Shown: piece by piece, positions 1 through 6,590 of the stretch | Position numbering within the stretch: the first letter of the stretch is position 1 | Layout: each line of letters begins with the position of its first letter | DNA from: Actinomycetota bacterium | GTDB taxonomy: Bacteria; Actinomycetota; Thermoleophilia; Solirubrobacterales; Thermoleophilaceae | DNA: 13,710 nucleotides | Assembly: GCA_005885165.1 (NCBI GenBank) | Contig: VAXR01000004.1 | Span: forward strand, 1-13,710 | Direction of reading: 5' to 3' | Made by a program: the position numbers and the translations under genes | The notes under the pieces: model-generated | Told to the model about the DNA's origin: nothing | The model's database searches: none | The model's input: the letters and a program-made list of their open reading frames with translations, nothing else

Positions 1-2
1 TG

Positions 3-176
3 TCGGAGCGCCTCCAGGAACTCGCGCGACGGAAGCTCCCCGAGGTGGAGGCCCTGATAGAGCGCGCGGGCCTGGTGCGAAGCTGGCTCGAGGCCGCGGC
101 AAACTGCAGGTGCCCGAGCCTCGACGCCTGTCCACTCTTCGACGAGGCGGGCGATGCGGCGGAGCGGCGAATTTGA
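3..176 (+). CDS. MerR-family transcriptional regulator, C-terminal fragment (gene enters from the left edge)
   Basis: Only the last 57 codons are present, reading in frame from position 3 to the TGA at 174-176. The fragment begins with a charged helix (LQELARRKLPEVEALIERAG), as expected for the antiparallel dimerisation helix of MerR proteins. It ends in a cysteine cluster, ANCRCPSLDACPLF. That spacing (C-x-C-x5-C followed by PL) matches the last three cysteines of the SoxR [2Fe-2S] motif C-x2-C-x-C-x5-C, while the position of the first SoxR cysteine is alanine. Related three-cysteine tails occur in many actinobacterial MerR proteins of unknown signal. The DNA-binding domain lies outside the window, so neither effector nor target can be named. 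The gene ends 73 bases before plsB on the same strand, so cotranscription is possible but not shown. Confidence 0.75.
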   Translation, partial: SERLQELARRKLPEVEALIERAGLVRSWLEAAANCRCPSLDACPLFDEAGDAAERRI

Positions 177-187
177 AGAGCGAGCCC

Positions 188-194
188 AGGAGGT
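188..194 (+). promoter_or_regulatory. Strong Shine-Dalgarno sequence (AGGAGGT) in the MerR-plsB gap
   Basis: AGGAGGT is a near-perfect match to the anti-Shine-Dalgarno sequence. It lies four bases before a GTG (198-200) that opens a 12-codon frame. It is 55 bases upstream of the plsB ATG, much too far to serve that start. It therefore points to translation of the micro-ORF or to a vestigial gene start. Confidence 0.55.
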
Positions 195-197
195 CCG

Positions 198-236
198 GTG
201 AAAGGCGCTGAGGCCCTCATGAAAGAGCACGAGTAG
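198..236 (+). CDS. 12-codon micro-ORF upstream of plsB (possible leader peptide or gene remnant)
   Basis: The frame runs from GTG 198-200 to TAG 234-236 and would encode MKGAEALMKEHE. It is preceded at good spacing by AGGAGGT, the best ribosome binding site in this part of the window, and its stop lies 13 bases before the plsB ATG. The peptide resembles the extreme N-terminus of hemerythrin-like proteins (helix followed by L-x-x-EH), but nothing downstream in any frame continues that domain. It could be a leader peptide whose translation feeds ribosomes to plsB, a short upstream ORF that tunes plsB, or the stub of a deleted gene. A chance match cannot be excluded at this length. Confidence 0.3.
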   Translation: MKGAEALMKEHE

Positions 237-249
237 GGTCTGCCGCGAG

Positions 250-2520
250 ATGGAGAAGGCGGTGTTCAGTTCGCCGCGTGTCGGACAGCCGGACGCCGGG
301 TCACCGCTGCTACTGCTGTACGCCCGGACCGACGCCGAGGAAAACGTGCTCCGGGGCTGGATCGAGGAAACCGGCCGCGTTGACACGGCCGCGGTACACG
401 CCGGCCGCGACGAGCTCGCCGAGTGGCTGGTGGGTCATGGCGACGGTGACCCAAACGTTGTTCCGGTTCGCGTCGCATGGCTCCCAACCGAACGTGGCGG
501 AGCTCGCCGCGCGCGCCTGCGCGACGTGCTGGCTCTCAGAGATCCACGCCAACCGACGGCGGCCGCACAGGCACGGATCACCCGCAAGGAGCCCGAGCGT
601 TACCGGGTGATCGCGGGCGGAGCCGCGCGCGTCAGCGACCTCCGCCAACGTCACCAAGGTCGGAACGGCGAGAGCTTCGAGACCTTCGTCGAGCGCCAAG
701 GTCTCCTCGCGCTCGAGCGCGCGGAGCGGGAGATCATCGGCGGCCGGTACAAGGTTCCCCGACTGGTGCGGGAGGACATCGTCGCGAGCGCGCGCTTCGC
801 GGCGTTGGTGCAGCGTCTCGCCGAGGAGCACGAGCGCAAACCCGAGGAGATGGGGCGCGAGGCGGCGGCCGCGCTCGACGAGATGGTCGCCAGCCAAAGC
901 CAGCTCGCCATCGACGCCTGGGACCATTTCGGTCAATGGGTCGCGCGTGCGTACACCATCGATGTCGACGCCAGCCGCGTCGACGAGCTGCGGCGCCTGA
1001 ACCGGTCGCACGCGCTGGTGTTCCTGCCGAGCCACCGGTCGTACCTCGACACGCTCGTGCTCCGACCGGTGCTGCACCGGCACGGGTTCCCGCCGAATCA
1101 CGTGCTCGGGGGCAGCAACCTCGACTTCTGGCCGCTCGGGCCGGTCGCTCGGCGAAACGGCTACGTCTTCATCAGACGGAGCATGAAGGATGCGCCCGTC
1201 TACAAGGCGGTCCTCCGCGAGTACCTGGGCTACCTGCTCCGCAAGCGCTTCAACCTCGAGTGGTACATCGAGGGCGGCCGGACGCGCACCGGCAAGCTGC
1301 GTCCGCCGCGCTACGGGATCCTGAGGTACCTCGTAGACGCCTTCCGGGAGAGCGGGATCGACGACGTGTATCTCGTCCCGGTAGCCGTGGTCTACGACCA
1401 GCTGCACGAGGTGGCCGCGATGGCCGCGGAGGAGCACGGCGCGAGCAAGCAAGCCGAGGGGCTCGGGTGGATCGTCAACTACGTGCGCGCGCAGCGGCGC
1501 CCGTTTGGCGCCGTGCACCTCGCGTTCGGCGAACCGCTATCGCTCGCGGCGGCTCTGCGAGAGGAAGACAGCAGCATCCCGAAGATCGCCTTCGAGGTCC
1601 TCAATCGCGTCAACGGTGTCACGCCTATCACGCCGGCGGCGCTCGCATCGCTCGCGCTGCTCGACGGCCGCGAGCGCGCGGTCACCTACGACGAGGGACG
1701 CGCGCTGGTCCGCCCGTTGATCGAGTACGTCGATGCACGCGGCCTGCCAAAAGTGGAGGGCATCGAGATCGGCAAGGACACCGTCTTCCGGCCTGTCCTC
1801 TCGACGCTGGTGCGCGAGGGCATCGTCACCGAGTTCGCCGGCGGGACCGAGCCCGTTTACCAGATCGCGCCGGACAAGCACGTCGAAGCGGCGTTCTACC
1901 GCAACAACGCGATCCACCACTTTGTGACGCGCGCGATCACCGAGCTGGCCCTGCTGCACGTCGCGGAGGGCGACTTCGCCGACCCCGCGGACGAGGTCTG
2001 GCAGGAGGCGCTGAGGCTGCGCGACCTGCTCAAGTTCGAGTTCTTCTTCCCGCGCAAGCGGACGTTCGCGGAGGACGTGCGCGCCGAGATGTCGATCCTC
2101 GCAGCCGACTGGGAACAGCGCCCGGCGGAGCGCGAGCAGATCCAGACGGTGCTCGAGGGGGCTCCGGTGTTGCTGGCGCACAGGGTGCTCGGATCGTTCG
2201 TCGAGGCCTACACGGTCGTGGCCGATCGGCTTGCGGCCGGGGATCCCCGACTTCCCGTCGAGGAGGACACGTTCGTGCGCGAGTGCCTCGGCGTCGGACG
2301 CCAGCATCTGATGCAGCGGCGGCTCAAGTCCCCGGAGTCGCTGTCGCGCGAGCTCTTCCGTGGCGCCCTGCGCCTCGCTGAGAACCGCGACCTGCTGGAT
2401 CCCGGTCAGGATGACCTGCCGCGGCGGCGGGCGGCCCTAGCCACGGAGTTTCATGACGTCGTCCGGCGCGTGGACGTGATCCGCGGATGGGCCCATCGCG
2501 CCGCGCAGGCCCGCGCATGA
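250..2520 (+). CDS. plsB: Glycerol-3-phosphate 1-O-acyltransferase, PlsB type
   Basis: Transfers a fatty acyl group to position 1 of glycerol-3-phosphate, giving lysophosphatidate, the first committed step of phospholipid and triacylglycerol synthesis at the inner membrane face. At 756 aa it has the size of the large PlsB/PlsB2 enzymes rather than the short PlsY. The acyltransferase blocks appear in order: SHRSYLD with the catalytic pair His262 and Asp267; GGSNLDFWPLG from residue 287; GYVFIRR at 304-310; EGGRTRTGK at 341-349, the phosphate-binding block; and LVPVAVVYD from 375. The N-terminal 200 residues and the C-terminal half are the helical, less conserved parts of the family. An in-frame TGA at 220-222 and no other start codon before 250 fix the ATG, although no good ribosome binding site precedes it. 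The stop overlaps the next ATG (ATGA at 2517-2520), so translation of the two genes is probably coupled. Confidence 0.95.
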   Translation: MEKAVFSSPRVGQPDAGSPLLLLYARTDAEENVLRGWIEETGRVDTAAVHAGRDELAEWLVGHGDGDPNVVPVRVAWLPTERGGARRARLRDVLALRDPRQPTAAAQARITRKEPERYRVIAGGAARVSDLRQRHQGRNGESFETFVERQGLLALERAEREIIGGRYKVPRLVREDIVASARFAALVQRLAEEHERKPEEMGREAAAALDEMVASQSQLAIDAWDHFGQWVARAYTIDVDASRVDELRRLNRSHALVFLPSHRSYLDTLVLRPVLHRHGFPPNHVLGGSNLDFWPLGPVARRNGYVFIRRSMKDAPVYKAVLREYLGYLLRKRFNLEWYIEGGRTRTGKLRPPRYGILRYLVDAFRESGIDDVYLVPVAVVYDQLHEVAAMAAEEHGASKQAEGLGWIVNYVRAQRRPFGAVHLAFGEPLSLAAALREEDSSIPKIAFEVLNRVNGVTPITPAALASLALLDGRERAVTYDEGRALVRPLIEYVDARGLPKVEGIEIGKDTVFRPVLSTLVREGIVTEFAGGTEPVYQIAPDKHVEAAFYRNNAIHHFVTRAITELALLHVAEGDFADPADEVWQEALRLRDLLKFEFFFPRKRTFAEDVRAEMSILAADWEQRPAEREQIQTVLEGAPVLLAHRVLGSFVEAYTVVADRLAAGDPRLPVEEDTFVRECLGVGRQHLMQRRLKSPESLSRELFRGALRLAENRDLLDPGQDDLPRRRAALATEFHDVVRRVDVIRGWAHRAAQARA

Positions 2521-4022
2521 GCGATCTGGGCGAGCGGATCGCCGAGATCGAGGCCAGCCCAAAGGGTCCTCAGGTCGGCGCGTTCTTCGACTTCGACGGC
2601 ACGCTGATCGGCGGCTACTCCGGCAACCAGTTCTACCGCGCCCGGCTGCGCGCACGAGAGGTCGGGCCGAGCGAGCTCGCTCGCACGCTGCTCGCCGTGG
2701 CCGACATGCGGGTGCGAGGAGCCGACGTCGAGCGGCTCATGCGAACGGCGATCGCCGTGTGGGAGGGGCGGCCGGTCGACGACATGGAGCAGCTTGCGGA
2801 GCGGCTGATGATGCAGCGCATCGCCGGGATGCTGTACCCCGAGGCGGTCGAGCTCATCGACGCCCACCGGCGAATGGGCCACACGGTCGCATTGGCGTCA
2901 TCGGCGACGCGCTACCAGGTCGCACCGCTCGCGGCCGAGCTGCTGATAGACGAGATCCTCTGCACCGAGGTCGAGGTCGCGAACGGCGTCTTTACCGGCA
3001 AGCTCGCGAGTCCCGTGCGGTGGGGAGAAGGCAAGGCGGATGTCGTGCGCGAGTTCGCCGAATCGCGCGGCGTCAAGCTCGGAGGCAGCTACGGGTACGG
3101 CAACGGCGACGAGGACGTGCCGTTTCTCCAGCTGGTCGGCCGGCCGCGCCCGCTCAATCCGCAGCCGGGCCTCGAGCGCGTTGCGGCCGACCGTGACTGG
3201 CCCATCACCCGCTTCGCGGCCCGGCCCGGAACGGGCCTGCGGCCGCTCATACGAACAAGCGCCGCCCTGACCGGCATGGCGGCGGCCGCATTCGTCGGTG
3301 CGGGCGTCGGCCTCCTCAACCGCAGTCGCCGGATGGCCGGCAACGTGGCTACGTCGATCGGGTCCGACCTCGCCCTGGCGCTCGCCGGAGTGCGGCTCGA
3401 CGTGACGGGCGAAGAGCACCTCTGGTCGCAGCGGCCCGCGGTGTTCATCTTCAATCATCAGAGCTCGCTCGACACGCTTGCGATCGCCAGCTTGCTGCGG
3501 CGCGACTTCACCGGCGTGGCCAAGAAGGAGGCGGCGCGCGATCCGCGCTTCGCGCCCATCGGCGCGCTCCTCGACGTCGTCTACATCGACCGCGCCAACT
3601 CGAAGCGGGCGCGGGAGGCGCTGCAGCCAGTTGTCGACCGGCTCAGGGATGGAATCTCGATCGCAATCGCGCCGGAGGGCACCCGGACTCCGACCCCGCG
3701 TCTGCGGCCCTTCAAGAAGGGCGCCTTCCACATCGCCATGCAGGCGGGGGTCCCGCTCGTGCCGGTCGTGCTTCGCAACGCCGGGCAGCTCATGTGGCGT
3801 GGCGAGGTGCTCGTCCACCCGGGCACCCTGCAGGTCGCCGTCCTCGACCCGATCCCGACCGAGGGCTGGCGCGTCGAGGACTTGGACGACCACATCGCGG
3901 ACGTCCGCCAGCGCTTCGAGGTCGCACTCGAGCAGTGGCCGACGGATACTCACCCGGCACCGCCGCCCTCACCGCCTCCCAGGAACTCAGGCCGGCGCCG
4001 TGAGGCGGCCGCCGCGCGCTGA
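2517..4022 (+). CDS. plsC: HAD-IB phosphatase / 1-acylglycerol-3-phosphate acyltransferase (PlsC) fusion
   Basis: Two-domain protein of 501 aa. Residues about 20-215 form a HAD-IB phosphatase domain: FFDFDGTL (nucleophile Asp25, acid Asp27), motif II ASSAT near 127-131, Lys173 in motif III, and GYGNGDEDVPFL at 193-204 as motif IV. A hydrophobic stretch near 250-265 may anchor the protein. Residues about 290-460 form a PlsC domain: NHQSSLD (His314, Asp319) and EGTRTP (from Glu387). PlsC acylates lysophosphatidate to phosphatidate. The same fusion is known in mycobacteria next to plsB2 (Rv2483c, from memory). The ATG at 2517 is chosen over an in-frame ATG at 2487 because it makes the ATGA overlap with plsB and places the first residue just before the HAD fold. 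The last 25 or so residues are Pro/Arg-rich and overlap the opposing gene. The true substrate of the HAD domain is not known. Confidence 0.92.
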   Translation: MSDLGERIAEIEASPKGPQVGAFFDFDGTLIGGYSGNQFYRARLRAREVGPSELARTLLAVADMRVRGADVERLMRTAIAVWEGRPVDDMEQLAERLMMQRIAGMLYPEAVELIDAHRRMGHTVALASSATRYQVAPLAAELLIDEILCTEVEVANGVFTGKLASPVRWGEGKADVVREFAESRGVKLGGSYGYGNGDEDVPFLQLVGRPRPLNPQPGLERVAADRDWPITRFAARPGTGLRPLIRTSAALTGMAAAAFVGAGVGLLNRSRRMAGNVATSIGSDLALALAGVRLDVTGEEHLWSQRPAVFIFNHQSSLDTLAIASLLRRDFTGVAKKEAARDPRFAPIGALLDVVYIDRANSKRAREALQPVVDRLRDGISIAIAPEGTRTPTPRLRPFKKGAFHIAMQAGVPLVPVVLRNAGQLMWRGEVLVHPGTLQVAVLDPIPTEGWRVEDLDDHIADVRQRFEVALEQWPTDTHPAPPPSPPPRNSGRRREAAAAR

Positions 4023-5486
4023 TTCCGGATCGCCGTCGCGACGGCCGAGCGCCAGCCCTACTACCTCCTCGACCCCCTCCTCGAGACAGGCCATGAACGC
4101 CGCGGGATCGGTGACGGCCGCGGGATCGGTGTTGAGGCCGATGCAGCACGTCCCGGCGTAGGAGAGCAGCGTGGCCATCACGGCGCAGCCGGGCAGGGGG
4201 CCAAATGGGAGCATCCGCTCGATCCGCGCCCCCGCGATGTACGCCTCGTACGGAAGACCCGCGACGTTGCTCGCCTGAAGGTCGAGCTTCGTCGTCTGCG
4301 TGGCGTACGCCCGCGCGACGAGCGGCATCGGCAGACGGTTCAGGGCCGGCGCGAGCAGCCCGAACACGTCGAGGGCCGGTTCCTCGCGCGCGGTCACGAC
4401 GAAGTCGTGCACCAGGCGGATGCGCTCGGCGGGGTCGGGCTCGCCCACGGGGGCCGCGAAGCGCGCGCCGGCGAAGCGGTTGCCGCCCATCGGATGATCG
4501 CCGCGCCGCAGGCTGATCGGCATCGCCATCGCCAACTCCTCGATCGGCTCGCCGAGGCGCTCGTGATACCGGCGGAAGCCACCGAGCAGAGCCGCGATGT
4601 ACGCGTCGTTCAGCGAGCCACCGGCTGCCTTGCCCGCCGCCTTGAGCTCGGCCATCGGGACATCCAGGGCGTCGAAGCGCCACGAGCGGCTTCGCTGCGC
4701 GAGCAGTGGGGACGGTGGAGCCGGCGGGGGCGCGAGGATGCGCTGCAGGGAGCGCGCGAACCGGGTGCTGCCGGCCAGGCCGTCGAAGGGATGCTCCAGC
4801 GTCTCCCGTGCGGTCGACAGCGCGCCCGCGGTGCGACGCAGCACGCCGCCCGGGGCGGATCGAATCCCTCCCGCCACCTGCTCCAAGAGCACCCCCATCG
4901 AGGATGCGTGCTCGACGTCGGGAAGATCGGGGAACGGCTTGTCCGGGGACGGATCGCGCTTGCGCGAATGCAGCAGTCCCACCAGCTGCGTGCCGCCCTG
5001 GCCGTCGGTGATGCTGTGGTGCAGCTTGAGCACGTACGCGGTCCGACCATCGCCGAGGCCCTCGACGATCGATGCGCGCCACGGTGGCCGCGAGCGATCG
5101 AACGACGCCATCGCATCCCCGGCCACCAGATCGAGCAGCTGGCGCACGGTTCCCGGCTCGGGGAGGCGCACGCGGCGAACGTGGAAGGCGAGATCGAACT
5201 GATCGTCCGTGACCCAGGTCGGCATGCCGAGCCCAAGGGTGGGCTCGACAACCCTCTGGCGCACGCGCGGTATCAGCCGGCTCGCCCACTCGTGCGCCGC
5301 GACGAGGCGATCCCAGTCCGGCGCACGATCTAGGAGGTAGACGACCGTCATCGTCGACCGCAGGCGCGGGTCGGCCTCCACGCGCCACATCAAGGCCTCG
5401 AACGGGGTCATGTAGCGCGATGCGCCCCACCGCCCGGCGAGGGCCCACGCCTCCTCGTTCGTTTCCGGGAGGCCGGTTGCGGTCAT
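3987..5486 (-). CDS. WS/DGAT family O-acyltransferase (wax ester synthase / diacylglycerol acyltransferase)
   Basis: 499 aa, close to the usual 450-500 of the family. Enzymes of this type esterify diacylglycerol (to triacylglycerol) or fatty alcohols (to wax esters) with acyl-CoA. The active-site signature HHxxxDG is intact as HHSITDG (His156, His157, Asp161, Gly162). It is preceded by the PPWRASIVEGL block at 134-144 and followed by the SLNDAYIAAL block typical of the family, with a C-terminal DUF1298-like part. The family usually begins near the residues here numbered 26-32 (MTPFEAL), so a start at 5411 is possible. The start at 5486 is preferred because ATGA at 5486-5483 overlaps the gpsA stop. 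The 3' end overlaps the last 36 bases of plsC on the other strand. Context suggests triacylglycerol synthesis, but substrate choice cannot be read from sequence alone. Confidence 0.9.
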   Translation of the reverse strand: MTATGLPETNEEAWALAGRWGASRYMTPFEALMWRVEADPRLRSTMTVVYLLDRAPDWDRLVAAHEWASRLIPRVRQRVVEPTLGLGMPTWVTDDQFDLAFHVRRVRLPEPGTVRQLLDLVAGDAMASFDRSRPPWRASIVEGLGDGRTAYVLKLHHSITDGQGGTQLVGLLHSRKRDPSPDKPFPDLPDVEHASSMGVLLEQVAGGIRSAPGGVLRRTAGALSTARETLEHPFDGLAGSTRFARSLQRILAPPPAPPSPLLAQRSRSWRFDALDVPMAELKAAGKAAGGSLNDAYIAALLGGFRRYHERLGEPIEELAMAMPISLRRGDHPMGGNRFAGARFAAPVGEPDPAERIRLVHDFVVTAREEPALDVFGLLAPALNRLPMPLVARAYATQTTKLDLQASNVAGLPYEAYIAGARIERMLPFGPLPGCAVMATLLSYAGTCCIGLNTDPAAVTDPAAFMACLEEGVEEVVGLALGRRDGDPESARGGRLTAPA

Positions 5487-6499
5487 GCCGCCGGCACTCC
5501 TTCGAACTCCATCTTCGGAACGCGCCTGAGCAGACCGGCGTACGCCTGTTCCGGGGTGTGTCCCGCGTTGATGACCCCGTCGACCTCGCGGACGATCGGC
5601 ATGTCGACCTCGTGCTCGTCGGCGAGCTCCCGGACGACGCCGCAGGTCTTGACCCCCTCCGCGACCATGTTCATGTCCTTCGTGATGTCGGCGAGCGACC
5701 GGCCGTTGGCGAGCTCCTCGCCAACCCGGCGGTTGCGGCTCAGCGGGCTGATGCAGGTGGCCAGGAGGTCCCCGACTCCGCCAAGCCCGGCGAACGTCAG
5801 CTGATCGCCCCCCATCACGACGCCGAGGCGGGTCATCTCGGCGATCGAGCGACAGATCACGAGTGCGCGCGTATTGTCCCCCGTCCCGAGGCCGGTCGAC
5901 ATGCCGGCGGCGATCGCGAACACGTTCTTGAGCGCACCCGCGATCTCCGCTCCGATCACATCGGTGCTGCGGTAGACGCGGAACAGCGGGGCCTTGAAGA
6001 TGTCCTGCAGGGGCATGGCGACCCGTTCGTCGGGCATCGCGATGACCGCCGCGGCCGCATGGCCTGTCATTACCTCGCGCGCGAGGTTCGGGCCCGTCAG
6101 CACGCCGGCAGGATGACCCGGGAGAACCTGTCCGATCACCTGGGTCATGCGGAGCTTCGTGGTCTGCTCGAGACCCTTCACGAGGCTGACGACGGGAATC
6201 CGCGGCCGGACGTGGGGGGCCGCCTGCTCGAGGACCGCGCGGAAGCCGTGCGACGGTACCGCCATGACCAGTACGTCCGCGGCCGAGACCGCCTCCTCGA
6301 TTGAGCTCGTCGCGCGGAGATCGGCAGGAAGCTCTAGGCCGGGTAGGTACGCCTCGCTGACGTGACGCTGGTCGATCTCCGCGGCGAGCTCGTCGCGGCG
6401 CGCCCAGAGGACGGTCGGGGTATTGGCAGCCGCAAGCGAGGCGACGGTTGTCCCCCAGGACCCGGCCCCGATTACCGCGACTCGCGCCTGTCGAGCCAT
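5483..6499 (-). CDS. gpsA: Glycerol-3-phosphate dehydrogenase [NAD(P)+]
   Basis: Reduces dihydroxyacetone phosphate to sn-glycerol-3-phosphate, the backbone for all glycerolipids, in the cytosol. At 338 aa it has normal family length. Visible are the N-terminal dinucleotide-binding loop GAGSWGT at 11-17, the VSLVKGLE block with Lys108, TGPN at 135-138, the GALKNVFAIAAG block holding the expected catalytic Lys191, GDNTRA around 207-212, and GGVGDLLATC followed by SRNRRVG at 254-260. The ATG at 6497-6499 has GAGGTGA about seven bases upstream, a good ribosome binding site. Its stop overlaps the start of the WS/DGAT gene by four bases, tying glycerol-3-phosphate supply to an acyltransferase in one transcript. 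A likely promoter lies just upstream at 6540-6569. Confidence 0.96.
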   Translation of the reverse strand: MARQARVAVIGAGSWGTTVASLAAANTPTVLWARRDELAAEIDQRHVSEAYLPGLELPADLRATSSIEEAVSAADVLVMAVPSHGFRAVLEQAAPHVRPRIPVVSLVKGLEQTTKLRMTQVIGQVLPGHPAGVLTGPNLAREVMTGHAAAAVIAMPDERVAMPLQDIFKAPLFRVYRSTDVIGAEIAGALKNVFAIAAGMSTGLGTGDNTRALVICRSIAEMTRLGVVMGGDQLTFAGLGGVGDLLATCISPLSRNRRVGEELANGRSLADITKDMNMVAEGVKTCGVVRELADEHEVDMPIVREVDGVINAGHTPEQAYAGLLRRVPKMEFEGVPAA

Positions 6500-6539
6500 C
6501 TCTCCTTCACCTCTGGCGACGTGGCTGATCGCTGTTGCG

Positions 6540-6569
6540 AGTATCCCAGGCCACCCGAGCCGCGGTCAC
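6540..6569 (-). promoter_or_regulatory. Candidate promoter of gpsA, overlapping the corA terminator
   Basis: On the - strand, GTGACC (6569-6564, four of six to TTGACA) is followed after 18 bases by GATACT (6545-6540, four of six to TATAAT). Transcription would begin about 35 bases upstream of the gpsA ATG. The -35 element sits in the loop of the hairpin at 6549-6583 and the spacer contains its right arm. This is a match by eye only. Confidence 0.35.
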
Positions 6570-6583
6570 GCCCTCGGGTGGCC
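6549..6583 (-). terminator. Hairpin terminator after the CorA gene
   Basis: GGCCACCCGAG (6549-6559) and CTCGGGTGGCC (6573-6583) form a perfect 11-base-pair stem with a 13-base loop, starting seven bases beyond the CorA stop codon. There is no T run after it, as is common for high-GC actinobacterial terminators. It separates the CorA gene from gpsA on the same strand. Confidence 0.7.
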
Positions 6584-6590
6584 GGCCCGC

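Noticed and set aside
477..2381. 634-codon open frame on the + strand inside plsB
   Set aside because: Arg/Ala-rich composition typical of an out-of-frame reading of GC-rich DNA; it lies wholly inside plsB, whose motifs are intact.
2487..2516. Ten-residue N-terminal extension of the HAD-PlsC protein from ATG 2487
   Set aside because: The ATG at 2517 overlaps the plsB stop as ATGA, a standard coupled start, and the extra residues are Arg-rich without family support.
3790..5448. Long open frame on the - strand overlapping the WS/DGAT gene
   Set aside because: Low-complexity Arg/Pro/Gly-rich product; the HHxxxDG acyltransferase lies in the other frame.
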